Program-made: the position numbers and the translations under genes
The notes under the pieces: model-generated
Database searches by the model: none
Seen by the model: the letters and a program-made list of their open reading frames with translations, nothing else
Told to the model about the DNA's origin: nothing
Part shown: positions 1 to 6,331 of the stretch, one piece after another
Layout of the letters: every line of letters begins with the position of its first letter
How positions within the stretch are numbered: the first letter of the stretch is position 1
NCBI GenBank assembly: GCA_022573935.1
Contig: JACZTE010000052.1
Coordinates: 1-6,848 of the forward strand
DNA length: 6,848 bases
Reading direction: 5' to 3'
Source of the DNA: Chloroflexota bacterium
GTDB lineage: Bacteria > Chloroflexota > Dehalococcoidia > DSTF01 > RBG-16-68-14

Positions 1-1
1 T

Positions 2-2494
2 CGCCGGCGCTGGACGCTCTCTGAGCTGCCTGCGGCAGGGCACGTGCTCATCATCTTTGGCACGCTGGTGGCGGCCCAGTTCGCGGCAGGCATCCAGCAG
101 CTCCCCTTCGTCGAAGATCAGGGCTACATGGCGGAAGGGAACCTGATGCGGATCACGGTGCTGGTGCTCATCATCGGCGGCGCATACTTTGGACTGCTCT
201 GGAACTGGCGCGTGTGGCTCATTGCCGCGGGTCTCTTCTACGCTGTGTACGTACTGCTCTTCACCGGCTTCTTCACCAACATGGGCGGCTTCTGGACGGG
301 CATCTGGGGTTCGATGGACTACTGGCTAAGCCAGCAGTTGGTGCGGCGGGGTGACCAGCCCGACTACTACTACTTCATTCTCTTGCCTATCTACGAGTTC
401 CTGCCGCTGGTCTTTGCCCTGGGCGGCGCTCTCTTCTACGCCTTCCGCGGGAAGCTGGAGCAGCAGCTCCTGGCCGGCTCGGCCCTGCTCATGGTGATAG
501 TCTTCAGCCTGACGCCGGGCGACACCTGGCTCATCGGTCAGTACCACATCGAGGCCGCCTTCCTGGTCGCGATCGGCGCTGTACTGGCCCTCAAGATGGA
601 GAGCTTTACCAAGTTCCTGCTCTTCTGGTCGCTGACCATCCTCCTCGGCCTCACCATCGCGGGCGAGAAGATGCCCTGGCTCACCGTGCACCTGGCGCTA
701 CCGATCATCTTGCTCGCGGCTAAGGTGCTGGACGACGTGCTCTCGACGGTCGGCGCAGCCGCTACGCCCACCGTGGCGGAGGAAGAGCAGCAGCCCAGCG
801 ATCAGCGCGAGGAGCCGCAGAAGGCGAGCGGCCTCGCCCTGGAGCGGCTGGCGCCACTGGCCATCGGCGCCGCGCTTGCCGGCGCAGCGGCGGTCATCTT
901 CCAGGCGGCCGGGCCGGCTTCGGCCATCTCCATTCTCGCCTGGCTGCTCTCGCTCGCCGCGCTGGGCGCCGTCGTCTGGGCCGGCGCCAACGTCTCGTGG
1001 CGAACGGCGGGCCAGGTGGCCGCTGTCGGGCTCTTCGCCGCGTTCCTCGTCTTCACCGTGCGCGCCAGCACGATCGCCTCCTTCGACCAGGGCGACCCAG
1101 GCGGCACGCCGCCGGAGCTCCTCATCTACGCTCAGGGCGGGCCCCAGCTCGGCACCATCAGCGCCGAGATCGAGCGGCTGGCCCTCCTCTCCGGCCAAGG
1201 CCCCGACCTGAAGATCATCATCGACAACAGCGCGAACATCTGGCCGTGGCCCTGGTACCTGCGCGAGTACGACAACGTCCAGTACACCAACCTGGCTGAT
1301 GGCTTTGTGCCGGAGCCGGGAAGCGTTGTCCTCATCACCACCGCCAACCAGTCGAAGATCGAGCCCTATCTGGATCAGTTCCAGCCGGGCATTCCATATA
1401 CCCACATGTGGTGGTTCCCTGAGCGCTACAAGGGCCTGTCGCCCGATAATTTTCTCAGCGATTTCTTCCAGGGCAGCTTCTTCTCCACCTGGCGCGGCTA
1501 CTTCATCGACCGAACGGTACCAGGCGTGCTGACATCGACGGACAGAGTCGCCTACTTCCCAGGCGACTTCGACGTCGACGTTCCGGTCGCCGGGACTGCC
1601 GATCTCCTTTCCGCGGAGAGCCAGACCGTCATCGGCGCTCCCGGGCCCGAGCCAGGGCAGTTCTCCCAGCCCGCCGACATGGCGCTGGACGCCCAGGGCA
1701 ACCTCTACGTCGTCGATACCTTGAACCAGCGGGTGACGATATTCGCGCCGGACGGGACGCTCATCGACACGTTTGGCGAGTCGGGCAGCGGCCCGGGCCA
1801 ATTCGCCAACCCACAGGAGGCGGACGCGCAGTTCGCCGCGGACGGCCCGTGGGGCATCGACATCGATAGCGACGGCAACATCTACGTGGCCGATACCTGG
1901 AACCATCGCATCCAGAAGTTCAGTCCGGAGGGCGAGTTCCTCCTGGAGTTCAGCGGCAGCGGGCTCTTCGGCCCGCGCGACATCGCCATCGATAGCGACG
2001 GCAACCTGCTCGTGGTGGATACGGGCAACAAGCGCATCGTGAAGTTCTCGCCCACGGGAGATGAGCTCGAAGTCTACGGCCAGCCCGGAGGCGGCCCCGG
2101 CGAGTTCAACGAGCCGTCCAGCATCAGCATCGCGCCCAACGGCCACATCTACGTCGCCGACTTCTGGAACCGGCGCATCCAGCACTTCGACGCGGAGTTC
2201 GACTACCTCGGTGAGATCGAGGTCGATACTTGGGGCAGCCAGGGCGTCACTGACCGCCCCTACATCGTCGCGCTGGAGGACGGCGTGGTGCTGGCGACCG
2301 ACCCAGCCAGCTCGCGCATTGTCGTGTTCGATGCGGACGGAGAGGAGCTGGCCGCATGGCGATTGACCGTGCGCGACTCGCGGCCTGTCGGGATCATCGT
2401 CGATGGCCAGGGACAGGTCTACATCTCCGACGGCTTGGGCTCGGTAGTCCGGATGCTGCCGCTGGCGGAGCTGCTCCCTCCCGAAGCGCCCTAG
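2..2494 (+). CDS. TIGR03663/Agl23-like membrane glycosyltransferase-type protein with C-terminal NHL propeller (5' partial)
   Basis: The reading frame is open to the left edge (no stop from base 2), so the GTG at 44 is probably internal and the N-terminus, where a GT-C enzyme would carry its catalytic acidic motif, is missing. Counting from that GTG as residue 1, hydrophobic segments run to about residue 230, followed by a polar Glu/Gln-rich loop (about 243-262) and three more helices (about 268-342). Two stretches recall the TIGR03663 (Agl23-like) family: EKMPWLTVHLALP at 208-220 and WPWPWYLREY at 400-409, the latter in an extracytoplasmic domain at about 345-535. Residues about 539-808 form roughly six NHL blades, with repeated patterns such as GNIYVADTWNHRIQKF, giving a beta-propeller. 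The family is linked to polyprenyl-phosphate-sugar or surface glycan handling. The membrane part with a periplasmic or extracellular propeller suggests glycan transfer or recognition, but the exact substrate cannot be read. The family call is fairly sure; the enzymatic role is inferred. Confidence 0.8.
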   Translation, partial: RRRWTLSELPAAGHVLIIFGTLVAAQFAAGIQQLPFVEDQGYMAEGNLMRITVLVLIIGGAYFGLLWNWRVWLIAAGLFYAVYVLLFTGFFTNMGGFWTGIWGSMDYWLSQQLVRRGDQPDYYYFILLPIYEFLPLVFALGGALFYAFRGKLEQQLLAGSALLMVIVFSLTPGDTWLIGQYHIEAAFLVAIGAVLALKMESFTKFLLFWSLTILLGLTIAGEKMPWLTVHLALPIILLAAKVLDDVLSTVGAAATPTVAEEEQQPSDQREEPQKASGLALERLAPLAIGAALAGAAAVIFQAAGPASAISILAWLLSLAALGAVVWAGANVSWRTAGQVAAVGLFAAFLVFTVRASTIASFDQGDPGGTPPELLIYAQGGPQLGTISAEIERLALLSGQGPDLKIIIDNSANIWPWPWYLREYDNVQYTNLADGFVPEPGSVVLITTANQSKIEPYLDQFQPGIPYTHMWWFPERYKGLSPDNFLSDFFQGSFFSTWRGYFIDRTVPGVLTSTDRVAYFPGDFDVDVPVAGTADLLSAESQTVIGAPGPEPGQFSQPADMALDAQGNLYVVDTLNQRVTIFAPDGTLIDTFGESGSGPGQFANPQEADAQFAADGPWGIDIDSDGNIYVADTWNHRIQKFSPEGEFLLEFSGSGLFGPRDIAIDSDGNLLVVDTGNKRIVKFSPTGDELEVYGQPGGGPGEFNEPSSISIAPNGHIYVADFWNRRIQHFDAEFDYLGEIEVDTWGSQGVTDRPYIVALEDGVVLATDPASSRIVVFDADGEELAAWRLTVRDSRPVGIIVDGQGQVYISDGLGSVVRMLPLAELLPPEAP

Positions 2495-2533
2495 CATCGC
2501 GGGCTCTGCGGCGTACGCCCCGCGCGCCGCTCG

Positions 2534-2562
2534 TTGCTGCCACCCCCCGCCTCAGATAGAAT
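2534..2562 (+). promoter_or_regulatory. Candidate sigma70-type promoter of galU
   Basis: A -35-like TTGCTG (2534-2539) and a -10-like TAGAAT (2557-2562, one mismatch to TATAAT) are separated by exactly 17 bases. They lie in the 106-base gap before galU and predict a transcript start near 2569 with a leader of about 30 bases. The -35 matches only in its TTG core, so the assignment rests on the -10, the spacing and the position. It would drive galU and the gene just behind it independently of the membrane gene upstream. Confidence 0.4.
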
Positions 2563-2600
2563 AGGCACGCGATGAGACGGAACTGCGGAGCGCCAGCGCG

Positions 2601-3470
2601 ATGAGCGTACGCAAGGCGGTGATCCTGGCCGCCGGCCTGGGTACCCGGCTCCTTCCCGCGACCAAGGCGCAACCCAAGGAGCTGCTCCCGCTCTTCGATA
2701 CGCCCATCATCCAGTACACCGTAGAGGAGGCCGTCGCCTCCGGACTGGAGCAGATCATCATCGTCACCGGCGCCGGCAAGCGAGCCGTGAAGGAGCATTT
2801 CGACCGCTCCCCGCAGCTAGAACAGGCGCTGCAGGAGAAAGGCGACACCGCCCGGCTCGATGAGGTGCGCCGGATCGCCGAGCTGGCCGACATCGTCTAC
2901 GTGGAGCAGCGCGAGCAGCGGGGCATCGGCGACGCCGTCCTCACCGCGCGCGAGGCCGTGGGCGATGAGCCGTTCGCCCTCCTCTTTCCGGACGATGTCA
3001 TCGTCTCCGAAGCCCCCGGCGCGCGACAGCTTGTCGACGTGTTCGAGGCCCACGGCGGCTCGGTCGTGGCCGTCGAGGAGGTGCCGCCGGAGCAGATCGA
3101 GAGCTACGGCATCGTCGACGGCGAGCCGGTGGCTGAGGCCGTCTACCGGGTGCGGGCGCTGGTAGAGAAGCCGAAGCTGGACGAAGCGCCGTCGAACCTA
3201 GGTATCGTCGGCCGTTACGTCTTCACACCGGAGATCTTCGACGTGCTGACGAAGACGCCCCCCGGCAAGGGCGGCGAGATCCAGATCACGGACGCGATGG
3301 CGCTGCTCATGCGCGACCAGCCGATGTTCGCCTGCCGCATGGCTGGGCAACGATACGACACCGGCCGGCCGCTGGGGCTGCTCATGGCATCGCTCGGAGT
3401 GGCGCTAGCGCGGCCGGAGATTGGGCCGGAGCTGCGCCGCCACCTGCGCGCGCTGGAGCTGGCCGGCTGA
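2601..3470 (+). CDS. galU: UTP-glucose-1-phosphate uridylyltransferase
   Basis: This cytoplasmic enzyme makes UDP-glucose from UTP and glucose-1-phosphate, the glucosyl donor for cell-surface polysaccharides and glycolipids. The 289-residue length is normal for bacterial GalU. Visible motifs, in order: the nucleotide-binding loop starting AAGLGTRLLPATKAQPKELL at 10-29; GIGDAV at 108-113 (commonly GLGHAV in proteobacterial enzymes, so His is Asp here); FPDD at 129-132; the sugar-phosphate-binding VEKP at 188-191; GEIQITDA at 225-232; and GQRYDTG at 249-255. The ATG at 2601 fits the family N-terminus exactly and has a modest GCGGAG Shine-Dalgarno at 2585-2590. It follows a candidate promoter and is followed after 8 bases by the 441-residue gene, suggesting a shared transcript. 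Related nucleotidyltransferases (RmlA, GlgC) are less likely, because the motif order and the long insertion between residues 70 and 105 match GalU. Confidence 0.95.
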   Translation: MSVRKAVILAAGLGTRLLPATKAQPKELLPLFDTPIIQYTVEEAVASGLEQIIIVTGAGKRAVKEHFDRSPQLEQALQEKGDTARLDEVRRIAELADIVYVEQREQRGIGDAVLTAREAVGDEPFALLFPDDVIVSEAPGARQLVDVFEAHGGSVVAVEEVPPEQIESYGIVDGEPVAEAVYRVRALVEKPKLDEAPSNLGIVGRYVFTPEIFDVLTKTPPGKGGEIQITDAMALLMRDQPMFACRMAGQRYDTGRPLGLLMASLGVALARPEIGPELRRHLRALELAG

Positions 3471-3478
3471 GGCGAACG

Positions 3479-4804
3479 ATGCGTATCCTCTCCCTCGGCT
3501 TCCCGCTGCCCGGCCCCCAGGTGGACAACCACACCTTCGCCAACGCCCCCACCTTCTTCGACTACGACGCCCTGGTGGTGAACCCCCTGGCGCTCTCCCA
3601 GCTCATCGAAGAGGTGGTGGACGGGAGCGGAGAGCACGCCACCCGATCGCGAGAGCGCGTGGTGAACGCCCCGACAGCGCCGGACTGCGTCGGCCTGGCC
3701 GACCTGCTGCGCGACCGCCGAGACGAGACGGCGCGCCTGCTCGCCCGCGGCGGCCTCGTCGTCTGTCTCGCCTACCCGAACGTGGTGCACCAGCGGGTGG
3801 CCGGCTTCACCGGCTGCGACCGCTACTTCTGGCTGCCGGCGCCGCCCGGCCTCCAGTATCGCGAGCCCTTCCTGCGCCGTGGCAGCGGCTCCGAGCTGAT
3901 CACGACCGAGCACGATCACCCCTTCGGGCCGTTCGTCCACCAGTACCGGACGAAGCTGGCCTACCACGCCTACTTCGCCGACGACGCGCCAGGCTTCTCG
4001 GACGCAACGCGGGTCTTCGCCCGCAGCGCCGGCGACGCCGCTATCGCCGTGGAGCTCCGGCTGGCGCAGGGGCGAGCGGTCTTCCTGCCACCGCCGATGC
4101 GCCACCCCACCGGCGACCCGCGCTACGCCTTCTCAAACGCGCTCCAGGATGGCATCCGCCAGGCGCTGCAAAGCGCCGCCACCTCGCGCCCGCCAACCTG
4201 GCTGCGCGAGTACGACCTGCCCGGCCTGAGCGATCGGCTGGCCTCCCGCGACGAGGCGCAGCGCCAGCTCGAGGGGGCGCAGGAGACGCTGGCGGCGGGC
4301 GAGGACACCCTGGAGGAGCTGGAGCGCTACCGGCGTCTCCTCTGGCAGCAGGGCAAGTACGGGCTGGAGCAGCCCGTGCGCGATGCCCTGGCGCTGCTGG
4401 GCTTCCAGATCATCGCGCAGGAGATCGACACGCCCGCAGAGCTCCATCTCGACGGCGGCGATCACGGGCCCCAGATCGCCCTCCTCGAGGTGGAGGCGAG
4501 CGACGAAGCGGCCGGCATGGACGGCCACCACCGGCTGCGTCGCCGGCTGGAGGAGGCGATCGCGAAGGGCCGGACCAAGCGCGGCCTGCTCATCATCAAC
4601 GGCCACCGCACGCAACCTCCCGCACAGCGAGGCGAGCAGTATCAGGATGCGCTGCGCGTGGCGGCGGAGAGCATGCGCTACTGCATCGCCACCACGGAAC
4701 AGCTCTTCCACGCCGTCCGCGCCGCGCTGGACGGCGACGAGAAGACGGTGCGCGCCTTCCGCGAGCGGCTCCTGACGACCGAAGGCGTGCTGCGGGAGGA
4801 CTGA
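3479..4804 (+). CDS. Uncharacterised 441-residue protein with restriction-endonuclease-fold-like C-terminal domain
   Basis: I do not recognise a named family. Residues 1-230 look like an alpha/beta domain (MRILSLGFPLP, then DYDALVVNP at 28-36 and GGLVVCLAYPNVVHQ at 91-105), somewhat like amidotransferase-type Rossmann folds but with no catalytic triad I can place. Residues about 240-295 are charged and helical (probable coiled coil). Residues about 285-410 read like a PD-(D/E)xK-type fold: an LLWQQGKYGLEQPV entry helix, a LGFQIIAQEID strand, acidic residues at 325 and 328, the core strand ALLEVEAS at 334-341, a basic helix and the strand GLLIINGHR at 369-377. The usual E-x-K is E337-V-E339, so nuclease activity is doubtful. 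The ATG at 3479 is supported by a GAGG Shine-Dalgarno at 3469-3472 that overlaps the galU stop, which implies translational coupling. There is no signal peptide or membrane segment. Function unknown; the gene itself is well supported by its clean frame and spacing. Confidence 0.75.
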   Translation: MRILSLGFPLPGPQVDNHTFANAPTFFDYDALVVNPLALSQLIEEVVDGSGEHATRSRERVVNAPTAPDCVGLADLLRDRRDETARLLARGGLVVCLAYPNVVHQRVAGFTGCDRYFWLPAPPGLQYREPFLRRGSGSELITTEHDHPFGPFVHQYRTKLAYHAYFADDAPGFSDATRVFARSAGDAAIAVELRLAQGRAVFLPPPMRHPTGDPRYAFSNALQDGIRQALQSAATSRPPTWLREYDLPGLSDRLASRDEAQRQLEGAQETLAAGEDTLEELERYRRLLWQQGKYGLEQPVRDALALLGFQIIAQEIDTPAELHLDGGDHGPQIALLEVEASDEAAGMDGHHRLRRRLEEAIAKGRTKRGLLIINGHRTQPPAQRGEQYQDALRVAAESMRYCIATTEQLFHAVRAALDGDEKTVRAFRERLLTTEGVLRED

Positions 4805-4812
4805 GAGCATGG

Positions 4813-4847
4813 AGAACCCAGGCCCCAGAACCCAGAACCTAGAACCT
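4813..4847 (+). repeat. Heptanucleotide tandem repeat, five units of AGAACCY
   Basis: Five consecutive 7-base units fill the spacer between the 441-residue gene and the SDR gene: AGAACCC (4813-4819), AGGCCCC (4820-4826, degenerate), AGAACCC (4827-4833), AGAACCT (4834-4840) and AGAACCT (4841-4847). The period is exact. It resembles the short tandemly repeated repeats with 7-base units known from intergenic regions of several bacterial groups. It lies just upstream of the SDR ribosome binding site, so it is probably transcribed, but no function is visible. Confidence 0.85.
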
Positions 4848-4876
4848 TGGACTAGCCCGGAAAGGAGATCGGTAGT

Positions 4877-5671
4877 ATGGCAAACGATTGGGCGCTCATT
4901 CTGGGCGCATCGAGCGGCTTCGGCGAGGCGGTCTCGCTTGAGCTGGCGCGTAGCGGCTACAACATCGCCGGCGTGCACCTGGACCTGCGGTCGACCCTCC
5001 CCAACGCGGAGCGCATCCAGGAGGAGATCCGCTCGCTGGGCCGCGAGGCGCTCTTCTTCAACATCAACGCCGCCGACGCGGCGAAGCGAGCGGCCGTCGT
5101 CGAGAGCCTGGATGAGCGGCTGCGCAAGGACGACGGCGAGTCCTACGTGCGTATCGTCCTCCACTCGCTCGCCTTCGGCACGCTGCTCCCCTTCATCGAT
5201 GAGTCGCCCAAGGGCGCCGTCAGCAAGAAGCAGGTGGAGATGACCGTCGACGTGATGGCGCACAGCCTGGTCTATTGGGTGCAGGAGCTGATGGCGCGCA
5301 AGCTGCTTCGCAAGGGCAGCCGCATCTTCGCCATGACCAGCTCCGGCGCCACGCGGGTGATCCGCTCGTACGGCCCAGTCTCCGCCGCCAAAGCGGCGCT
5401 GGAGTCGCACATCCGCCAGCTCGCGTACGAGCTGGCGCCGCTCGGCATCGCCGCCAACGCCATCCGCGCCGGCGTCACCGATACGCCCGCGCTGCGCCGC
5501 ATCCCGGAGGGGCCCGCCTACCTGGAGCAGGCGCGGGCCCGCAACCCCTCCGGCCGCACGACGACGACGCAGGACGTGGCGCGCGCCATCGCCGCCCTCG
5601 CCGACGAGCGGCTCGCCTGGATGACAGGCAACGTCATCGGCGTGGACGGCGGCGAGGAGATCACGGCGTAA
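4877..5671 (+). CDS. SDR-family enoyl-ACP reductase-like oxidoreductase (FabI/FabL type)
   Basis: The 264-residue protein is a cytoplasmic short-chain dehydrogenase/reductase. It shows the dinucleotide-binding glycine motif GASSGFG at 10-16; LHSLAFG at 95-101, which corresponds to the VHSIAFA segment of FabI; serines at 155-156; and the active-site pair Y165 and K172. The Y-x6-K spacing is that of enoyl-ACP reductases (FabI, FabL) rather than the Y-x3-K of ordinary SDRs. The end also resembles FabL: NAIRAGVTDTPALRRIP at 194-210, then NPSGR and a closing GNVIGVDGG. The likely reaction is NAD(P)H-dependent reduction of trans-2-enoyl-ACP, the last step of fatty acid elongation. The start at 4877 has an excellent Shine-Dalgarno (AAAGGAGAT, 4861-4869). 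It lies 72 bases behind the 441-residue gene, with a heptamer repeat between. A different enoyl- or ketoreductase substrate remains possible. Confidence 0.85.
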   Translation: MANDWALILGASSGFGEAVSLELARSGYNIAGVHLDLRSTLPNAERIQEEIRSLGREALFFNINAADAAKRAAVVESLDERLRKDDGESYVRIVLHSLAFGTLLPFIDESPKGAVSKKQVEMTVDVMAHSLVYWVQELMARKLLRKGSRIFAMTSSGATRVIRSYGPVSAAKAALESHIRQLAYELAPLGIAANAIRAGVTDTPALRRIPEGPAYLEQARARNPSGRTTTTQDVARAIAALADERLAWMTGNVIGVDGGEEITA

Positions 5672-5686
5672 GGCTAGGCCATCAGC

Positions 5687-5715
5687 TTGACCCAGGGAAC
5701 GCCAGGGGTGAGAAT
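5687..5715 (+). promoter_or_regulatory. Candidate sigma70-type promoter of the lipoprotein pair
   Basis: TTGACC (5687-5692, five of six to TTGACA) and GAGAAT (5710-5715, four of six to TATAAT) are 17 bases apart, in the least GC-rich spacer of the window. The predicted start near 5722 leaves a leader of about 45 bases before the ATG at 5769. The second lipoprotein follows the first by 32 bases without an evident promoter or terminator, so both are probably read from here. Confidence 0.45.
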
Positions 5716-5753
5716 TCTAAACGTAGGTGCTTCGGACTGGGTGCCGATATTCG

Positions 5754-5766
5754 AAGGGAAGGGAAA
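5754..5766 (+). promoter_or_regulatory. Ribosome binding site that sets the start of the first lipoprotein
   Basis: The purine run AAGGGAAGGGAAA lies directly before the ATG at 5769. The same arrangement (GGAAGGGAGACC then ATG) precedes the paralogous gene at 6332. This supports ATG 5769 over the in-frame GTG at 5727, which would put 14 unrelated residues (including Cys and several Arg/Lys) ahead of a clean lipoprotein signal. Confidence 0.75.
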
Positions 5767-5768
5767 CC

Positions 5769-6299
5769 ATGCGAAAGAACTGGCTACTGATCGGAGTAGG
5801 GCTGCTCGTGGCGGTGCTCGCCATTGGCGCGATCGCTTGCGGCGACGACGATGACAACGGCAACGGCAACGGCGACGACATCGGCGACGACATCGGCGAC
5901 GACATCGGCGACGACATCGGCGACGACATCGGCGACGGGAACGGTAATGGAAGCGGGGACTTATTGCTCAGGCTCTCCGTGACGCTTACCGGCCCTGATG
6001 CCAACGGAACGGCTGAACTCACGGTAAACGGCGAGGGCATCCTCGTGACGACATCGATGGCGGGCCTGCAGTCAGGAAGCTCACACGCCAGCCATATCCA
6101 CGAAGGCACATGTGATGACATAGGTGGCATCGACATCTCACTGACCGGTATAGTGGGCGACGAAGCAGGCGACGGCAGCCAGATCGACAACAACACTGAG
6201 AACCCCCTGAGCCACTATGAGACCGGCCACTCTCTGGCCGTGCACGAAGCGGACGGCAGCCCGGGCGCCATCATTAGCTGCGGAGAAATCGTAGCGTAA
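5769..6299 (+). CDS. Lipoprotein with Asp/Gly-rich linker and Cu/Zn-SOD-like domain (copy 1)
   Basis: The 176-residue product begins with a lipoprotein signal: MRKN, a hydrophobic stretch at 5-23, and a lipobox AIAC with lipidated Cys24. It should be anchored on the outer face of the membrane. Residues 25-63 are an acidic low-complexity linker with DDIG repeated five times. Residues about 66-176 look like a small Cu/Zn superoxide dismutase-type beta domain. SHIHEGTC (108-115) matches the GFHVHE copper-ligand segment plus the first disulfide Cys (H109, H111, C115). LAVHEADG (156-163) matches the VVHEK segment with the last copper His (H159). SCGEI (170-174) matches the terminal ACGVI with the second Cys (C171). 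The zinc-ligand loop is shortened and the active-site Arg before the last Cys is Ile, so dismutase activity is doubtful; copper binding or a purely structural or adhesive role are alternatives. It resembles CHRD-type domains as well. It forms a tandem pair with the gene 32 bases downstream. Confidence 0.8.
   Translation: MRKNWLLIGVGLLVAVLAIGAIACGDDDDNGNGNGDDIGDDIGDDIGDDIGDDIGDGNGNGSGDLLLRLSVTLTGPDANGTAELTVNGEGILVTTSMAGLQSGSSHASHIHEGTCDDIGGIDISLTGIVGDEAGDGSQIDNNTENPLSHYETGHSLAVHEADGSPGAIISCGEIVA
5874..5933 (+). repeat. 12-base in-frame tandem repeat GACGACATCGGC, five perfect copies
   Basis: Five identical 12-base units encode (Asp-Asp-Ile-Gly)5 in the linker of the first lipoprotein. The second lipoprotein has a single full unit followed by a 9-base variant (GACATCGGC) at the matching place, and the overall 12-residue length difference between the two proteins lies mostly here. 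The perfection at DNA level points to recent slippage or recombination. Confidence 0.95.
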
Positions 6300-6320
6300 G
6301 GCGTAAGCGCTCGCAGAATG
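6295..6320 (+). repeat. 26-base direct repeat after lipoprotein copy 1 (left copy)
   Basis: This segment spans the stop codon of the first lipoprotein and most of the gap to the next gene. It is identical to 6822-6847 after the second lipoprotein, showing that the duplicated unit included the spacer as well as the gene. It contains GCGTAAG twice in tandem. It ends just before the ribosome binding site of the second copy. Confidence 0.95.
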
Positions 6321-6331
6321 GAAGGGAGACC

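Noticed and set aside
698..2497. Long 599-codon open frame on the minus strand
   Set aside because: It is antisense to the well-supported membrane/NHL gene and is a by-product of high GC. Its translation is rich in Arg, Ala and Asp with no recognisable motif.
2499..2523. GC-rich inverted repeat after the first gene (GCGGG/CCCGC arms, inner palindrome GGCGTACGCC at 2510-2519)
   Set aside because: It could form a hairpin, but no T-run follows, and such palindromes are common in GC-rich DNA, so a terminator cannot be claimed.
3421..4842. 473-codon + strand frame overlapping galU and the 441-residue gene
   Set aside because: Its translation is dominated by Arg, Pro and Ala, as expected from a shifted frame of GC-rich coding DNA. 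The overlapping frame at 3479-4804 has balanced composition and a proper start.
4809..5243. 144-codon frame starting at the ATG at 4809
   Set aside because: It starts in the heptamer repeat and then runs out of frame through the SDR gene; its peptide is repeat-derived and Arg/Ser-rich.
4133..5410. 425-codon minus-strand frame
   Set aside because: It covers parts of two convincing + strand genes and has no family resemblance or start signal.
5727..5768. Upstream in-frame GTG start for the first lipoprotein
   Set aside because: It would add 14 residues before the signal peptide; the paralogue and the ribosome binding site support the ATG at 5769.
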